Origin: Dactylorhiza incarnata
Taxonomy: Eukaryota > Streptophyta > Magnoliopsida > Asparagales > Orchidaceae
Assembly (NCBI GenBank): GCA_033032865.1
Contig: JAWHQI010000202.1
Span: 806,001 to 870,000 of the forward strand
DNA: 64,000 nt
Direction: 5' to 3'
The notes beneath the pieces are model-generated. The model saw only the letters and a program-made list of their open reading frames with translations. It did not search any database and was not told the origin of the DNA. This document shows positions 31,928-42,121 of the stretch, piece after piece. The position numbers were made by a program, and so were the translations under genes. Position 1 is the first letter of the stretch, and the number at the start of each line of letters is the position of its first letter.

Positions 31928-33346
31928 TTAGAATATGAAAGCATATGACAAGCATTTGTCTTTCACCAGAAACTTCTTTTTGTACATGAAGTTGACAAAA
32001 GCAGAATAAAGTTTCCTAGATAAGTTTTCAATAGCATCAAAAATGTAGCCCCTGGCTCTATCAGGTCGTTCCTGGACATTCCTGATGATTGTATGCAGTT
32101 TTTCCAAGAGTTTATCACCATCAGGGATATTGTCATTTATGGAGTAGCCTTTGCTGATGATGATTGCTGCCTTTTCATCAATCATCTCAATTGTAATGTT
32201 TTGAATTTTCTTTTCAGTAGGCTTGATCTCAGGTGGTCCCTTGCTATCAACCTTGGGCCTGTATTTTGTTTTCTTTTCTGATTGCTGCTTCTCAGGAATC
32301 TCAGCCATTTTTCCTTTCCCTTTCCAGGGTGAGGCATGCCACTTGTCTAATTTTACAGGTCTGTTGGGCTTCTTGTAGGGAATGTAAGTATCTTCTGTAC
32401 ACCCTACACCCCTCTTGTGCTTTTGGCCTTTCTCTAGGATGACCCCTGCCTGAGGGTTTTTCTTTTGATAAGCTTCAATATCAAACAACTTCTTTGGAAT
32501 TTTGACAGAAGATTCAGCAAGAATTTGTTCCTTGGTCATTCCCCTGTTGATCTTTTCCATCCAGGCATTCCTCTTATCTTCTACTTCCTTCCTAGCTGCT
32601 TCATATTCATACAGCTCTCTTTCTCTTATTTCCTCATGCGTCTTTTCCATGTCAGGGTCATGGTATTCCTTTACATGGCTGGTAGGAATGCTGACAGGCA
32701 TTTTTTCAAACCTTTTTATCTCCTCACAGGCTTTTCTATACTTCTTTTCTTTAGCATACTCTTTCATTTCTTCTTTGGAGAAGTTTTGCCAGTGAGGGAT
32801 GGCTTCTCTTTTCCTTTTCATTTGTCCTTCTGGACTTTTCCTAGGTAGAATCTGCTTATTGAGTTTTGCTATTGGAGGAGGTAAAGGTAGCAGTGGAGGT
32901 AGAGAAGAAGGTTGAGGTGGAGGTAGAGGTAGAGGTGGAGATGAAGGTAGAGAAGGAAGTTGAGGTGGAGGTAGAGGTAGAGAAGGAGAGGGAGATGGAG
33001 TTTTCTCTTTAGGTGGAGAAGGAACTTTCTCAAGAAAAAGAGTTTGTTCTGCAATAGAAGGCAGAATGACCTCTGGTAGAATAATCTCTGCTGAGGGAGT
33101 TTTGTCTCTTCCAGGCTCTTCTGAAGGGATGTCCTCAAGTAGAGGTGTCTTCAGTTTGATGTAACTGGCAGAGAAGCCAGGAGAGTGATGCTGAAATTCT
33201 TCTTCACATAGGGGTGCATCAGTCCACATCTGTCCCTTCCAGTCATCAGAGGTGGCTGCTTCTTCCTCCCCCTGAACTCCTGAGTTCTTTACCATAGGAA
33301 GCTCCCCCTGAGTATATGGGGCATCAGTTCTAAATGATGAATCCAC
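31928..33346 (-). CDS. Downstream ORF of element B (env-like position)
   Basis: 472 codons between pol and the 3' LTR, in sense with pol. An acidic N-terminal part is followed by a proline-rich block (PLPPPQLPSLPSSPPLPLPP, about residues 118-165). A long charged, helix-prone segment follows (KEEMKEYAKEKKYRKACEEI to EEIRERELYEYEAARKEVED, about 190-270), then a basic region and a hydrophobic C-terminus. SIRE/Maximus elements are known for an extra ORF here, called envelope-like, with proline-rich and coiled-coil parts. I see no clear signal peptide or transmembrane segment, so envelope function is not supported. A Gag-like or captured protein is an alternative. The frame is uninterrupted. Confidence 0.75.
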   Translation of the reverse strand: MDSSFRTDAPYTQGELPMVKNSGVQGEEEAATSDDWKGQMWTDAPLCEEEFQHHSPGFSASYIKLKTPLLEDIPSEEPGRDKTPSAEIILPEVILPSIAEQTLFLEKVPSPPKEKTPSPSPSLPLPPPQLPSLPSSPPLPLPPPQPSSLPPLLPLPPPIAKLNKQILPRKSPEGQMKRKREAIPHWQNFSKEEMKEYAKEKKYRKACEEIKRFEKMPVSIPTSHVKEYHDPDMEKTHEEIRERELYEYEAARKEVEDKRNAWMEKINRGMTKEQILAESSVKIPKKLFDIEAYQKKNPQAGVILEKGQKHKRGVGCTEDTYIPYKKPNRPVKLDKWHASPWKGKGKMAEIPEKQQSEKKTKYRPKVDSKGPPEIKPTEKKIQNITIEMIDEKAAIIISKGYSINDNIPDGDKLLEKLHTIIRNVQERPDRARGYIFDAIENLSRKLYSAFVNFMYKKKFLVKDKCLSYAFIF

Positions 33347-33509
33347 AGCATGATCTCCTTTAGTGTGATAAGAGGAGGTATCTCCAAAGTATTTGTTGAA
33401 TGTGTAGTCAGAGTGATTGGAGAGGATTGGAGCCTATTATAAGAGAAGAGGTTGGTGTAATTCTTTAGAGATAATGTTTAGAGTTGAAAGGGAAATTAAT
33501 CCTGAGCTT

Positions 33510-33800
33510 TTAAGAGAGATAGAGAACCTGACAAGGTGGGTTTCTGGAGCCATTCTCCCCCTGGTTTATATCCTGCATAAAGGATTTAAACCTTTCTGGC
33601 GACAGAGGCCGTTCTTGAATGAGAGCATGAAGCTCAGGAAGAGAAGCAGAGAAGGTTGCCAGTTTAGCTGCACAGGTGTTGATCATGGCAGCACATTCGT
33701 TGGCGAAGTGATTCAGTCGAATCTGGAAGTCATTTACGAGGTGTTCGAGAGCATCGTTCATCTCTTTGATGAGGGCCGATTGATCAGAGGTTGGTGTCAT
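33510..33800 (-). CDS. Small ORF upstream of the env-like ORF
   Basis: 96 codons starting MTPTSDQSALIKEMNDALEH, predicted mostly helical (heptad-like LEHLVNDFQIRLNHFANECA) with NCAAKLATFSASLPELHALI. It is in a different frame from the 472-codon ORF. The two could be one ancestral ORF split by a shift, or two separate proteins. Family not recognised. Confidence 0.5.
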   Translation of the reverse strand: MTPTSDQSALIKEMNDALEHLVNDFQIRLNHFANECAAMINTCAAKLATFSASLPELHALIQERPLSPERFKSFMQDINQGENGSRNPPCQVLYLS

Positions 33801-33978
33801 TGATGCAGAGAGAGAGAGAGAGAGAGAGGTAGAAAACGAAGTTTTGGCGGTTGAGGAGAGTATATGTTATGAAATAGGAGGTATTATTTAAAGAAGATGA
33901 AACGTCGAGAAAGGAAACAGAAATCACGGTAATTCAATCGTCAAAAGAGGAAGTAAGGATTTGATTCTAATTGTAACC

Positions 33979-34200
33979 AGATGTCGACGTTACGTCGAAT
34001 TGATGTCGACATATGCGTCGATATGGAGTCGACGCTCCGTGGAGATTTGTCCACTTACTGTTCTGTCGACGTGTTCATAGCCCTGCGTCGATATAAGTTC
34101 GACGGTGTGTCGATACGTTATCAACGTAACTTTGCCCGGAAGAAATCAACACCAGCGTCGAGTTCGTTTCGACGGTGCGTCGATATGTATTCGACGCATG
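33979..34200. promoter_or_regulatory. GCGTCGA palindrome cluster between pol and downstream ORFs
   Basis: At least ten GTCGA/TCGAC sites, including GCGTCGA-TATGTAT-TCGACGC at its right end. The motif is the one in U3, yet this lies more than 2 kb away in a non-coding interval. Confidence 0.7.
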
Positions 34201-34254
34201 TTCAAATACTGTCTTAGATTTCCTGATTTCTTTTAGATTTCCCAACAATGGTGG

Positions 34255-37200
34255 TTACAGACTACCATCAAGCATTCCTAAGGTGTTGATGAAATAATTA
34301 TGCTTAGTTTCATCCAAGGGTTTTGTGAAGATGTCTGCTCTTTGATTGTCTGTGGGAATATATTCTAGGGTTATCTTACCTTTTTCTACATTGTCTCTAA
34401 GGAAGTGATGTCTGATTTCTATATGTTTGGTTCTACTATGAAGGACTGGGTTGGATGTTATGGATATAGCACTAGAGCTATCACAATAGATCTTAGAGTT
34501 ATGTATTTCCAATTTGTAGTCAAGAAGCTGATTTTGCATCCACAGGATTTGTGAACAACAGCTCCCAGCAGCTATGTATTCAGCTTCAGCTGTTGAGGTT
34601 GAGACTGAGGTTTTTTTCTTACTAAACCATGAAATCAATATGTCACCTAGGAATTGGCAGGTGCCAGATGTGCTTTTTCTATCAACCCTACATCCAGCAT
34701 AATCTGCATCTGAGAAACCTATTAATTCAAAGTTGGTTTCTGCTGAGTACCATAGACCTAGTTTAGGGGTTCCCTTTAGGTATCTAAGAATCCTTTTTAC
34801 AGAGGTGAGATGGGATTCCTTTGGATCAACCTGAAATCTAGCACATATGCAAGGGGCAAACATGATGTCAGGTCTGCTAGCTGTTAGATATATAAGGGAT
34901 CCTATGATGGCCCTATAAGTCTTTTGATCTACTGATTTTCCTTTATCATCTTTTTCTATAATGGCATTGGTTGTCATGGGTGTTTTCATGGTAGATGCTG
35001 ATTCCATACCAAACTTTTTGATTAGCTCTTTAGTATATTTGGATTGTGAGATGAAGATTCCCTCACTACTTTGTTTTACTTGTAATCCTAAGAAATATGA
35101 GAGTTCTCTCATACTACTCATTTCAAATTTAGATTGCATTAGATTAGCAAATCTTTTACACAGTTTAGGATGAGTTGAGCTAAAGATGATGTCATCTACA
35201 TATATTTGAACAAGGAGGAGTTGGTTTTTATGGGTTCTAGTAAAGAGTGTCTTGTCTACTTTTCCTCTTTCAAAGGAATTTTCTAAGAGGAAATTAGAGA
35301 AAGTTTCATACCAAGCTCTAGGTGCTTGCTTAAGACCATATAGTGCTTTGTTAAGTCTATAAACAAAGTTAGGAGAAGAGGGATTAACAAAACCTGGTGG
35401 TTGCTCTACATATACCTCTTCTTGAAGATCACCATTCAGAAAAGCACTCTTGACATCCATTTGGTAGACTTTCATCTTCATGAAGGCTGCATAGGCAAGA
35501 AAGAGCTTGATTGCCTCTAATCTGGCTACTGGAGCAAAGGTCTGGTTGTAGTCTATCCCTTCTTCTTGTCTATATCCTTGTGCTACAAGTCTTGCCTTGT
35601 TCCTGACAATTACTCCAGTGGAATCTAGTTTGTTCCTGTATACCCATTTTGTACCAATCACAGGGTAGTTTCTTGGTCTTTCAACTAGGTTCCACACTTT
35701 GTTTCTCTCAAATTGGCCTAGTTCTTCTTGCATGGCCATAATCCAGTGAGGATCACAGTTTGCTTCCTCAAACTTCTTTGGTTCAACTTGTGATAGGAAG
35801 CATTGGAGCATCATCCCATTGGAGACCTGGTGTCTTGTTCTTACTCCTGTATTGGGGTCTCCAATTACTTGAGTTTGTGGATGATCTTTCAAATTGACCC
35901 TTGTCCTGCCTAGACTTATCAGATGTTCTTCTTCCTCATTGGTGATAGGATCATTGTCCACCTGGCCTTCCTGAACCATGTTCTCTTGTGGGAGTTGGTT
36001 TTGAATGTTCTTTTCTGAATCTTCTTCATGTTCTTGTTCAGATTCCTCACTTGATTCCTTTATCTTGTTTTCTTTTCCATTATCTGTGTTCTCTAGAACC
36101 AGTTGTTCAAGCTGTGTTTCTATGCTGCTGCTTTCCTGTGGAAAAGAGCTGGTGGGAGTTCCCTCCCCCTTAAACAGCATGTTAGTTTCATCAAATATAA
36201 TGTGCATAGACTCTTCAATTTTAAGAGTTCTCTTATTATAGCACCTATAGGCTTTACTAGATGCTGAGTATCCCAGAAATATTCCATCATCAGATTTCTT
36301 GTCAAACTTGGCAAGATGATCTTTTCCATTATTTAGGATAAAACAAGCACATCCAAAGATCTTAAAATATTTAACTATGGGTGTTTTTCCTTTCAGGAGC
36401 TCATATGGAGTTTTTGATTTAGTTTTGTGTATTAGGCTTCTATTTAGAATATAGTTGGCAGTGTTGACTGCTTCAGCCCAGAAAGTTTTTGGTAAACCTG
36501 ATTCTACTAGTAAGGTCCTTCCTGATTCTATTAAAGTTCTATTCTTTCTTTCAGCAACTCCATTTTGCTGAGGGGTTCTAAGGGCTGAAAAACTTTGTTT
36601 GAAACCTATATCTTCACAGAAACTACTCATAAACTGATTTTCAAATTCAGTCTCATGATCACTTCTGATTATGGAAACCTGACTATTGAGTTCAGATTGA
36701 ATTTGTTTTATGAATCTTGAGAGAGTCTTATGGGTTTCAGACTTAGCCCTTAGAAAGAATACCCAGCTGAATCTGGAATAGTCATCCACAATGACTAGGG
36801 TATAGGATTTTCCACCTAAGCTCTGAGTGGATATGGGACCAAAGAGATCCATGTGTAGTAAGTAAAGGACCCTGGGAGAGTCATCCTTACCAATTGGTTT
36901 GAAGGATGATTTGATTTGTTTTCCTAGTTGGCAAGGTCTGCATGGAGAATCCTTAGCGTACCTACCCTTTGGTAAGCCTCTAACTAGGTTATTCTTTGCT
37001 AGTTTACTAATTGCTTTGTAGTTTAGATGACCTAGTCTCCTATGCCATAATTCACTTTTATCAATAATATTGTTGAATAAACAGACTTCTGTGGGTAATG
37101 AGCTAAAGTCCACTACATATACTTTTCCTTTTCTAATTCCATTGAGTACTGTGGCACCAGTCTTGATATCAATAATATGGCAGAATAGTGTGGTGAATTT

Positions 37201-37467
37201 TACCTCATACTTACCATTTTCACATATCTGACTTATACTTATCAGATTGTGCTTCAGTCCTTTGACTACTGCCACATTCTTGAAGGTGGCTTTCCCTTCT
37301 TTGAAATCTACAAAGCCCTTGGTTTGGCCACAGCTAGAGTCTCCAAAAGTTACTGATGGTCCAAGTCTATCCTCAAAGTTGATTAACAGGTTTTTGCATC
37401 CTGTCATGTGCATGGAGCATCCATTGTCCAAGTACCACACCAGCCTGGAGATGTGATACATCTGCAC
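34255..37467 (-). CDS. Copia Pol: protease, integrase, RT, RNase H
   Basis: 1070 codons, uninterrupted. Protease motif [13 protein letters not shown] (about residues 11-23) has DNG where DSG is usual. Pre-integrase zinc motif [11 protein letters not shown]...CRPCQLGKQ is at about 140-185. The integrase core has [21 protein letters not shown] and [16 protein letters not shown] has [41 protein letters not shown] and YVDDIIF (about 590-840). RNase H has [18 protein letters not shown] and IFTKPLD (about 920-1055). The order is Ty1-copia. The first ATG is not a natural start; the frame upstream is closed by a stop about 20 codons before the protease motif. Confidence 0.97.
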   Translation of the reverse strand: MQMYHISRLVWYLDNGCSMHMTGCKNLLINFEDRLGPSVTFGDSSCGQTKGFVDFKEGKATFKNVAVVKGLKHNLISISQICENGKYEVKFTTLFCHIIDIKTGATVLNGIRKGKVYVVDFSSLPTEVCLFNNIIDKSELWHRRLGHLNYKAISKLAKNNLVRGLPKGRYAKDSPCRPCQLGKQIKSSFKPIGKDDSPRVLYLLHMDLFGPISTQSLGGKSYTLVIVDDYSRFSWVFFLRAKSETHKTLSRFIKQIQSELNSQVSIIRSDHETEFENQFMSSFCEDIGFKQSFSALRTPQQNGVAERKNRTLIESGRTLLVESGLPKTFWAEAVNTANYILNRSLIHKTKSKTPYELLKGKTPIVKYFKIFGCACFILNNGKDHLAKFDKKSDDGIFLGYSASSKAYRCYNKRTLKIEESMHIIFDETNMLFKGEGTPTSSFPQESSSIETQLEQLVLENTDNGKENKIKESSEESEQEHEEDSEKNIQNQLPQENMVQEGQVDNDPITNEEEEHLISLGRTRVNLKDHPQTQVIGDPNTGVRTRHQVSNGMMLQCFLSQVEPKKFEEANCDPHWIMAMQEELGQFERNKVWNLVERPRNYPVIGTKWVYRNKLDSTGVIVRNKARLVAQGYRQEEGIDYNQTFAPVARLEAIKLFLAYAAFMKMKVYQMDVKSAFLNGDLQEEVYVEQPPGFVNPSSPNFVYRLNKALYGLKQAPRAWYETFSNFLLENSFERGKVDKTLFTRTHKNQLLLVQIYVDDIIFSSTHPKLCKRFANLMQSKFEMSSMRELSYFLGLQVKQSSEGIFISQSKYTKELIKKFGMESASTMKTPMTTNAIIEKDDKGKSVDQKTYRAIIGSLIYLTASRPDIMFAPCICARFQVDPKESHLTSVKRILRYLKGTPKLGLWYSAETNFELIGFSDADYAGCRVDRKSTSGTCQFLGDILISWFSKKKTSVSTSTAEAEYIAAGSCCSQILWMQNQLLDYKLEIHNSKIYCDSSSAISITSNPVLHSRTKHIEIRHHFLRDNVEKGKITLEYIPTDNQRADIFTKPLDETKHNYFINTLGMLDGSL

Positions 37468-38021
37468 ATAAAATTTTAAACATTAGTTTGAACCCTGCTG
37501 AGCTGGGGTCCCTTTCTCCCATCAGTGTAAAATTTAATAAAAGAGTAAGTGGGTTTTTCTGAATATCCTTCCTCCTTTAGGGGCATTGGTTTATCATACC
37601 AATTTTCTTTGGTGATGTTACAGAAGTAGTGGTCATAGTAAAAGGAGATGGATTGAGAGACCTGTTTGGAAGAGGAGAAATTTCTGTCTGATTGGTTGCG
37701 TCGATATGGATTCGACATAGGTTTATGGTTGCGTCGATATGAAATCGACGCTTCCTTCTCCATTCTGCATTTATTTTCAGTCGAAGCATGAGAGAGGTTG
37801 CGTCGAGTAGGAGTCGACGCACTTTGATGCAAGCATTGATTAGAAATTGACATGCGTTGATAAGAATTCGACGCATGTTTGACTCTTTTCTAAGGATATT
37901 TTCCTAGGATTCCTTCATATGTAATAGGATTAGTTTTATTAAAGACAGTGGTTGTTCCTGGATTTTACTGTGATCTTTCTCCTGTCAAATGACCTTCCCT
38001 AGTGAAGTGAATAAGATGTCT
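37468..38021. other. Gag-pol interval with GCGTCGA palindromes
   Basis: Gag stops at 38022 and the pol frame opens near 37480, leaving about 550 bp. Four interrupted palindromes with 7-nt spacers (GCGTCGA-N7-TCGACGC or one-arm variants: spacers TATGGAT, TATGAAA, GTAGGAG, TAAGAAT) lie at 37698-37876. A 125-codon frame crosses the interval (37853-37476) but reads the palindromes as repeats; whether it encodes polyprotein linker is unclear. Confidence 0.6.
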
Positions 38022-39551
38022 TCAAATAGATTTTCTAGGTGATTGAGTTTTTGGTTCTAAGTTAGTATTATCTCCTAGTTGTCTAAGTCTTTCAGTAAGA
38101 TTTCTAGAGATGTTTTTGAGCTTCTGACTTCTCCCATTTAGAGAGTCTTCAAAAACTTTTGCCTTTGCTAGCTCATTTTTCAGTGTTAGATTTTCTGTAT
38201 AGATTTTGTCTAATTCCTTTAGGCTAAGCTCATAGTTATTATACTGTGTATTTACTTGTTTGAGATTGTTTAATTCATTTCTTAGTTCTTTAATTTCTTT
38301 TTCAGATTTGATTAGATTTAAACAGAGTTCTTTGAAATTGTTTTTGAAATCAGTGGAAGAGAAATCTATATCATCAAGTATATTTACTATGGATGTATCA
38401 TTAGGCTTCTCAGTGGCCATCAAACAGGTTTCCTCCAGCTTGGCCTCTTCTTGATCATTGTCAGATGAGGTGCTTTCTTTAGATTCTGAATCACTCCATG
38501 ATTGAGCAATGAGACCTTTCTCTTTCTTCTTTTTCTTCTGTAGATTTGTTCTTTTCAGATCTTTCTTTTTGCTGATCTCCTTAGGACATTCAGGTGCAAC
38601 ATGTCCAGGTTTCCTGCAAGAGTAACATATAATCTCTTTAGTAGGTGTTTTATTATACCTGGTTTTTGAGTCTCTTCCTCTGGATCCTTCTGTTTTGATC
38701 CACTTATTGAACCTTCTGGCCAGTAGGCCGATCAGCTCCTCATCACTTGTAGAGGGTTCACCTTCAACAGCCTTCAATGCAATACTCTTTTCTTTTGAAA
38801 GTGAAGGAGCCTTTTCTTTCTCTTCTTTCTCAGCTCTTGTCTTCAACAGATGTTCATAAGATTTTAATTTGCCCAACAAGACATCTGTTGAAATTTCTCT
38901 TTGACTTCTGGAGTCTCTAATTGGCCAGATTCTTGAATCCCAAGAGCTAGGGAAGCAAGTTAGCAGTTTGTCATTTATCTCAGTGAGAGATATGTCCTTT
39001 TCAAGTGTTCTCAACTCATTCACTATGAGGCTGAATCTGGCATACATGTCAGCAACACTTTCACCTTCTTTCTTCTGAAAGTTTTCATATTGAGAGATGA
39101 GTAGTGCCTTTCTATCCTTTTTCTCATCAGCACTTCCCTCTACCATTTTGGTGAGAGCTTCCCATACTTCCTTAGCTGACTCACAATCAGCAATCTTTTG
39201 GAAGATTTCATCTGAGAGGGTTGAGACTAGGATATTCATAGCCTTGGCATCATATCCTTGGGCTTTCTTTTCTTCCTCTGTCCACTCAGCTTTTGGAGCA
39301 AGTGTTTCAGTCACTTTTCCACTTGAGTCCTTTCTGAATGGCTTGGGGGGACCTGTCAAGATAACATTAAACAATTCATCATCAATAGAGTTTAAATAAA
39401 TTCTAATTCTTGTTTTCCAAAGTGCAAACTTTTCAAGGTTGCAAATTGGTGGTCTGGTGGAAACATAATCTTTGATTTGTGCCAAGTGAAAAATAATTGT
39501 TAGAGAAATATATATATATATATAAATAAGAGGTAGGATCGTTTTGATCAA
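38022..39551 (-). CDS. Copia Gag (element B)
   Basis: 509 codons. The natural start is uncertain: the first 25 residues come from a TA microsatellite (YIYIYIYI), and homology begins at about IKDYVSTRPPICNLEKFALW. The core resembles plant copia Gag (DAKAMNILVSTLSDEIF, CESAKEVWEALTKMVEGS, LISQYENFQKKEGESVADMY, IVNELRTLEKDI). CCHC knuckle CYSCRKPGHVAPEC lies at about 310. A C-terminal coiled coil (FKELCLNLIKSEKEIKELRN) is typical of the long Gag of SIRE/Maximus. Forms virus-like particles and packages RNA. Confidence 0.93.
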   Translation of the reverse strand: MIKTILPLIYIYIYISLTIIFHLAQIKDYVSTRPPICNLEKFALWKTRIRIYLNSIDDELFNVILTGPPKPFRKDSSGKVTETLAPKAEWTEEEKKAQGYDAKAMNILVSTLSDEIFQKIADCESAKEVWEALTKMVEGSADEKKDRKALLISQYENFQKKEGESVADMYARFSLIVNELRTLEKDISLTEINDKLLTCFPSSWDSRIWPIRDSRSQREISTDVLLGKLKSYEHLLKTRAEKEEKEKAPSLSKEKSIALKAVEGEPSTSDEELIGLLARRFNKWIKTEGSRGRDSKTRYNKTPTKEIICYSCRKPGHVAPECPKEISKKKDLKRTNLQKKKKKEKGLIAQSWSDSESKESTSSDNDQEEAKLEETCLMATEKPNDTSIVNILDDIDFSSTDFKNNFKELCLNLIKSEKEIKELRNELNNLKQVNTQYNNYELSLKELDKIYTENLTLKNELAKAKVFEDSLNGRSQKLKNISRNLTERLRQLGDNTNLEPKTQSPRKSI

Positions 39552-39579
39552 GGAGTTAACCTTTTTAGATCAACCTCGC

Positions 39580-39589
39580 TTTGATACCA
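39580..39589 (-). promoter_or_regulatory. Primer binding site of element B
   Basis: Minus strand TGGTATCAAAG two bases from the LTR end, initiator tRNA-Met type. Confidence 0.85.
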
Positions 39590-39591
39590 AT

Positions 39592-40919
39592 TGAAAGTGC
39601 ACAGTTAACCTCACTAGAATTCTCTAGAGGGGCGGGGAGGGTGAATAGAGATTTAAAATATTTTGTGCAATTATATATATTTATATGTGGTGATCATAGA
39701 TTAAGGCTTCCCACACACCAACAAGAATTAAACAAGTAAAGAAAATAAATGCAAGAAAAGAAATCACAACACAACACAAAGAAATATAGTGGTTCCCCAA
39801 ACTTTGGGTAGTCCACTCTTCTACCCCCTTGGTAGGAAATTCACTATCTTGCACTGAGTCTTTTGATAAGGAGACTCTTAGAACCACCCTGAGTCTTTTG
39901 ACAAGGAGACTCTTAGAACCAACTGAGTCTTTTGAAAAGGAGACTCTTAGAACCAGTACAACTGAATTTTTTGAAGAGAGATTCTAAAAACTCTTTTACA
40001 ATATGTGAAAATAAAGGTAAAGAAGAAAGAGAGATAATATAAAGACAAGAAAGAATCTTCTTCCTAGCAAGAAGATTGGAAGCACAAGAAGTAGTGAATG
40101 AAATCTCTCTTCTATAGTGAGAAGGAGATTGTAGCCCTTTTCTCTCTTTTGTGAGAGCAATCAGAGTTTGCAGCAGTATGGCTTCAGAGTGAGAAGGGGA
40201 AGGAAGCTTGTTCTTTGCTGCAGCACTATTTCTCAATTTTCTCTTTTCACTTGGGAGCTCTTCCTCTTTTTCAAATGTAAAATGGTGGATCACTTCTTGT
40301 TGCTTTCTGCCGACCACCTTGTTATTTATAGCTCTGTTCATTAAAATAACACTATAGGAGAGTAATCAATTAGCAGGCAGAGTATTAGAAAGAAGGAGAA
40401 ATTTTCATAACAATTATATTCATAGAAGGAAAGTATTCATTCTGATTTCAAATAGTGTCCATAATGGATTTAATCAAATTAGCCAAGAAATCATTAGAGG
40501 AAAAGAATAATTCAGAACGGCTATAAAGAATAATTTGATTCCATATAAATCAGATCTATGAAAGAAGGAAAGAGATCTGACGATTTTTGAATTAATCATA
40601 GAAATCGACGTGCGTCGATTACTATTCGACGTAGGCGTCGAATTCGTCCTGGCAGAACGTCGAGAGGAGAATAAGGAAGGTGCGTCGACTAGGGTGCGTC
40701 GACTTCTCAAGATACGTCGACTAGAAGTTAGAGCTACGTCGACATAGGATACGTCGAATTCTGCTTGGAGCTACTTCGACTCATTCTGATAGAAACGTCG
40801 ACTTTATTTCGATGTTGCGTCGAATACTATTCGACGCATATTTACTTACCTTGATTTTCCTTTCTTGGAATTCATATTCAGCTTATTTTCAGGGGTTAAG
40901 AGAAATCATTTTCCCAACA
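39592..40919 (-). mobile_element. Element B 5' LTR
   Basis: Same structure as the 3' LTR with a 7-bp insertion (CGGGGAG) near 39633. TATA box at about 40322-40331, U3 palindrome cluster 40604-40841, leader stem 39788-39817 and the three hairpins at about 39856-39946. Confidence 0.95.
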
Positions 40920-40924
40920 CTAGC

Positions 40925-41340
40925 GTTGTTATTTTGATCGCCCGCATCAATATTATTTACCGTCGCGCGATCCTCGTTATTTCGATCGCGCGCATTAATA
41001 TTATTTGTCGACGCGCGATCGTCGTTGTTTCGACCACACGCACAACACTACTTATTTATCATCGTGTCGCACCCCGAGACTCGCGGAGAGGGGTCGCAAG
41101 GACCCACTCAAAATGATCCGCGACCACGCCGAGCACGACTACGCTCGGGTGTCCGCGGGTCGCCGGAAAAATGGGGCCTTTGCGAGAAGGTTTCTACAAT
41201 TGAAACTTAAGATCTATACGGAGGGAGGAGTCGAGGAAGAACGCACCGGGTGTCCGTGTATGTTACCCGCTAGCCGCGCACGCGGAATTTGTCGGTCATT
41301 GTTCCCGGCCATGCTCGGAAACCCTATATTCTCGACCTAA
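40925..41340. repeat. 48-bp repeats and possible LTR edge (element E continuation)
   Basis: Units begin at about 40927, 40975 and 41023 (GTTATTT.GATCGC.CGCAT.AATATTATTT core, period 48). They continue the array left of element B. From about 41066, TGTCGCACCCCGAGACTCG looks like an LTR start, but no partner is visible. No gene; the open frames across it are short and unrelated to any family I know. Confidence 0.5.
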
Positions 41341-41819
41341 TAAGCATCAGGTAGAATCCCAGTCGTCGGATCCTTGATCAGGCCAATCAACAACCCAAAA
41401 TCGGGTTTAAAATAGTTACGTCGCGGAACACACGGTCGTGCATTTCATGAGTACGGTTGTGCATGAGTTTATTCTGGAAAGACTGGATTTCAACTGATCT
41501 GACTCTGCTCGTGCTTTCTGATCATGCGCTGAGATGCATGATCGTGCGTTTGCCCAGAAATCCTTTGAAAAGCCACATAAATAGTCCCCAAAGTGCACGG
41601 GACATCCTTAGGCTCTACTGATCTCAACCCATTTCTCAAGATGTTTTTGGGGTGTTATAATAGTATTCTCATCACTCATCTTCTCTCGTTTGCAGCATGC
41701 AGAGGTGATGTACCCCTAACCATGCACGGTGTCGTCTCGCTCGAAAAAAGACAAATCATGTTATGCAATATAATGGTAATTTTGATGTCTTTTCTCAAGT
41801 GAGATGACATCGACCGAGG

Positions 41820-41870
<51 letters not shown>

Positions 41871-41890
41871 CGCACTCTGCATAGCAACAC
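41341..41890. other. Unclassified stretch ending in a 46-base G run
   Basis: No gene recognised. G run 41822-41867. The last five bases before element C, AACAC, are its predicted target-site copy. Confidence 0.5.
41822..41867. repeat. Poly-G tract, 46 bases
   Basis: The longest of eight G/C homopolymers in the window. Confidence 0.9.
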
Positions 41891-42028
41891 TGAAAGATTA
41901 TATAGGTATATGATCTAATTCACCTAGAGGGGGGTGAATAGGTATTTTGATTTTTACTTGTTTTATTTAGATAGTTAAAACTATTCTATGCAAGAAATCA
42001 AGCAAACCCAGAAAACACACGTGTTTAT

Positions 42029-42067
42029 AGTGGTTCCCCAAGACAGTGTGTCTATGGGTAGTCCACT
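42029..42067 (-). promoter_or_regulatory. Conserved leader stem (element C)
   Basis: Outer stem AGTGG/CCACT, inner CCC/GGG, apical helix GACA-GTG-TGTC. A second hairpin CTAACA-GTG-TGTTAG follows at about 42086-42100. The 5' LTR copy is at 50272-50310. Confidence 0.6.
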
Positions 42068-42121
42068 TTCCCCCTTCACCCTTCTAACAGTGTGTTAGAC
42101 AGGGTCAACTCCTCCAATCTC

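Larger units (their letters stand above)
30508..40919 (-). mobile_element. Complete SIRE/Maximus-like copia element B
   Basis: 10,412 bp with LTRs of 1321 and 1328 bp. Flanks are CAAGC (30503-30507) and CTAGC (40920-40924), a 5-bp target duplication with one mismatch. In sense order it has 5' LTR, primer site, gag, a gag-pol interval, pol, two extra ORFs, polypurine tract and 3' LTR. By eye the LTRs differ by about 26 substitutions and one 7-bp indel (about 98% identity), implying a recent insertion. Confidence 0.95.

Noticed and set aside
32093..33138. Overlapping frames opposite or within the env-like ORF
   Set aside because: Leu/Tyr- or Phe-rich antisense and alternate-frame reading of the proline-rich repeat.
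41005..41340. Arg-rich ORFs after element B
   Set aside because: Run from minisatellite into LTR-like sequence; no recognisable domain.
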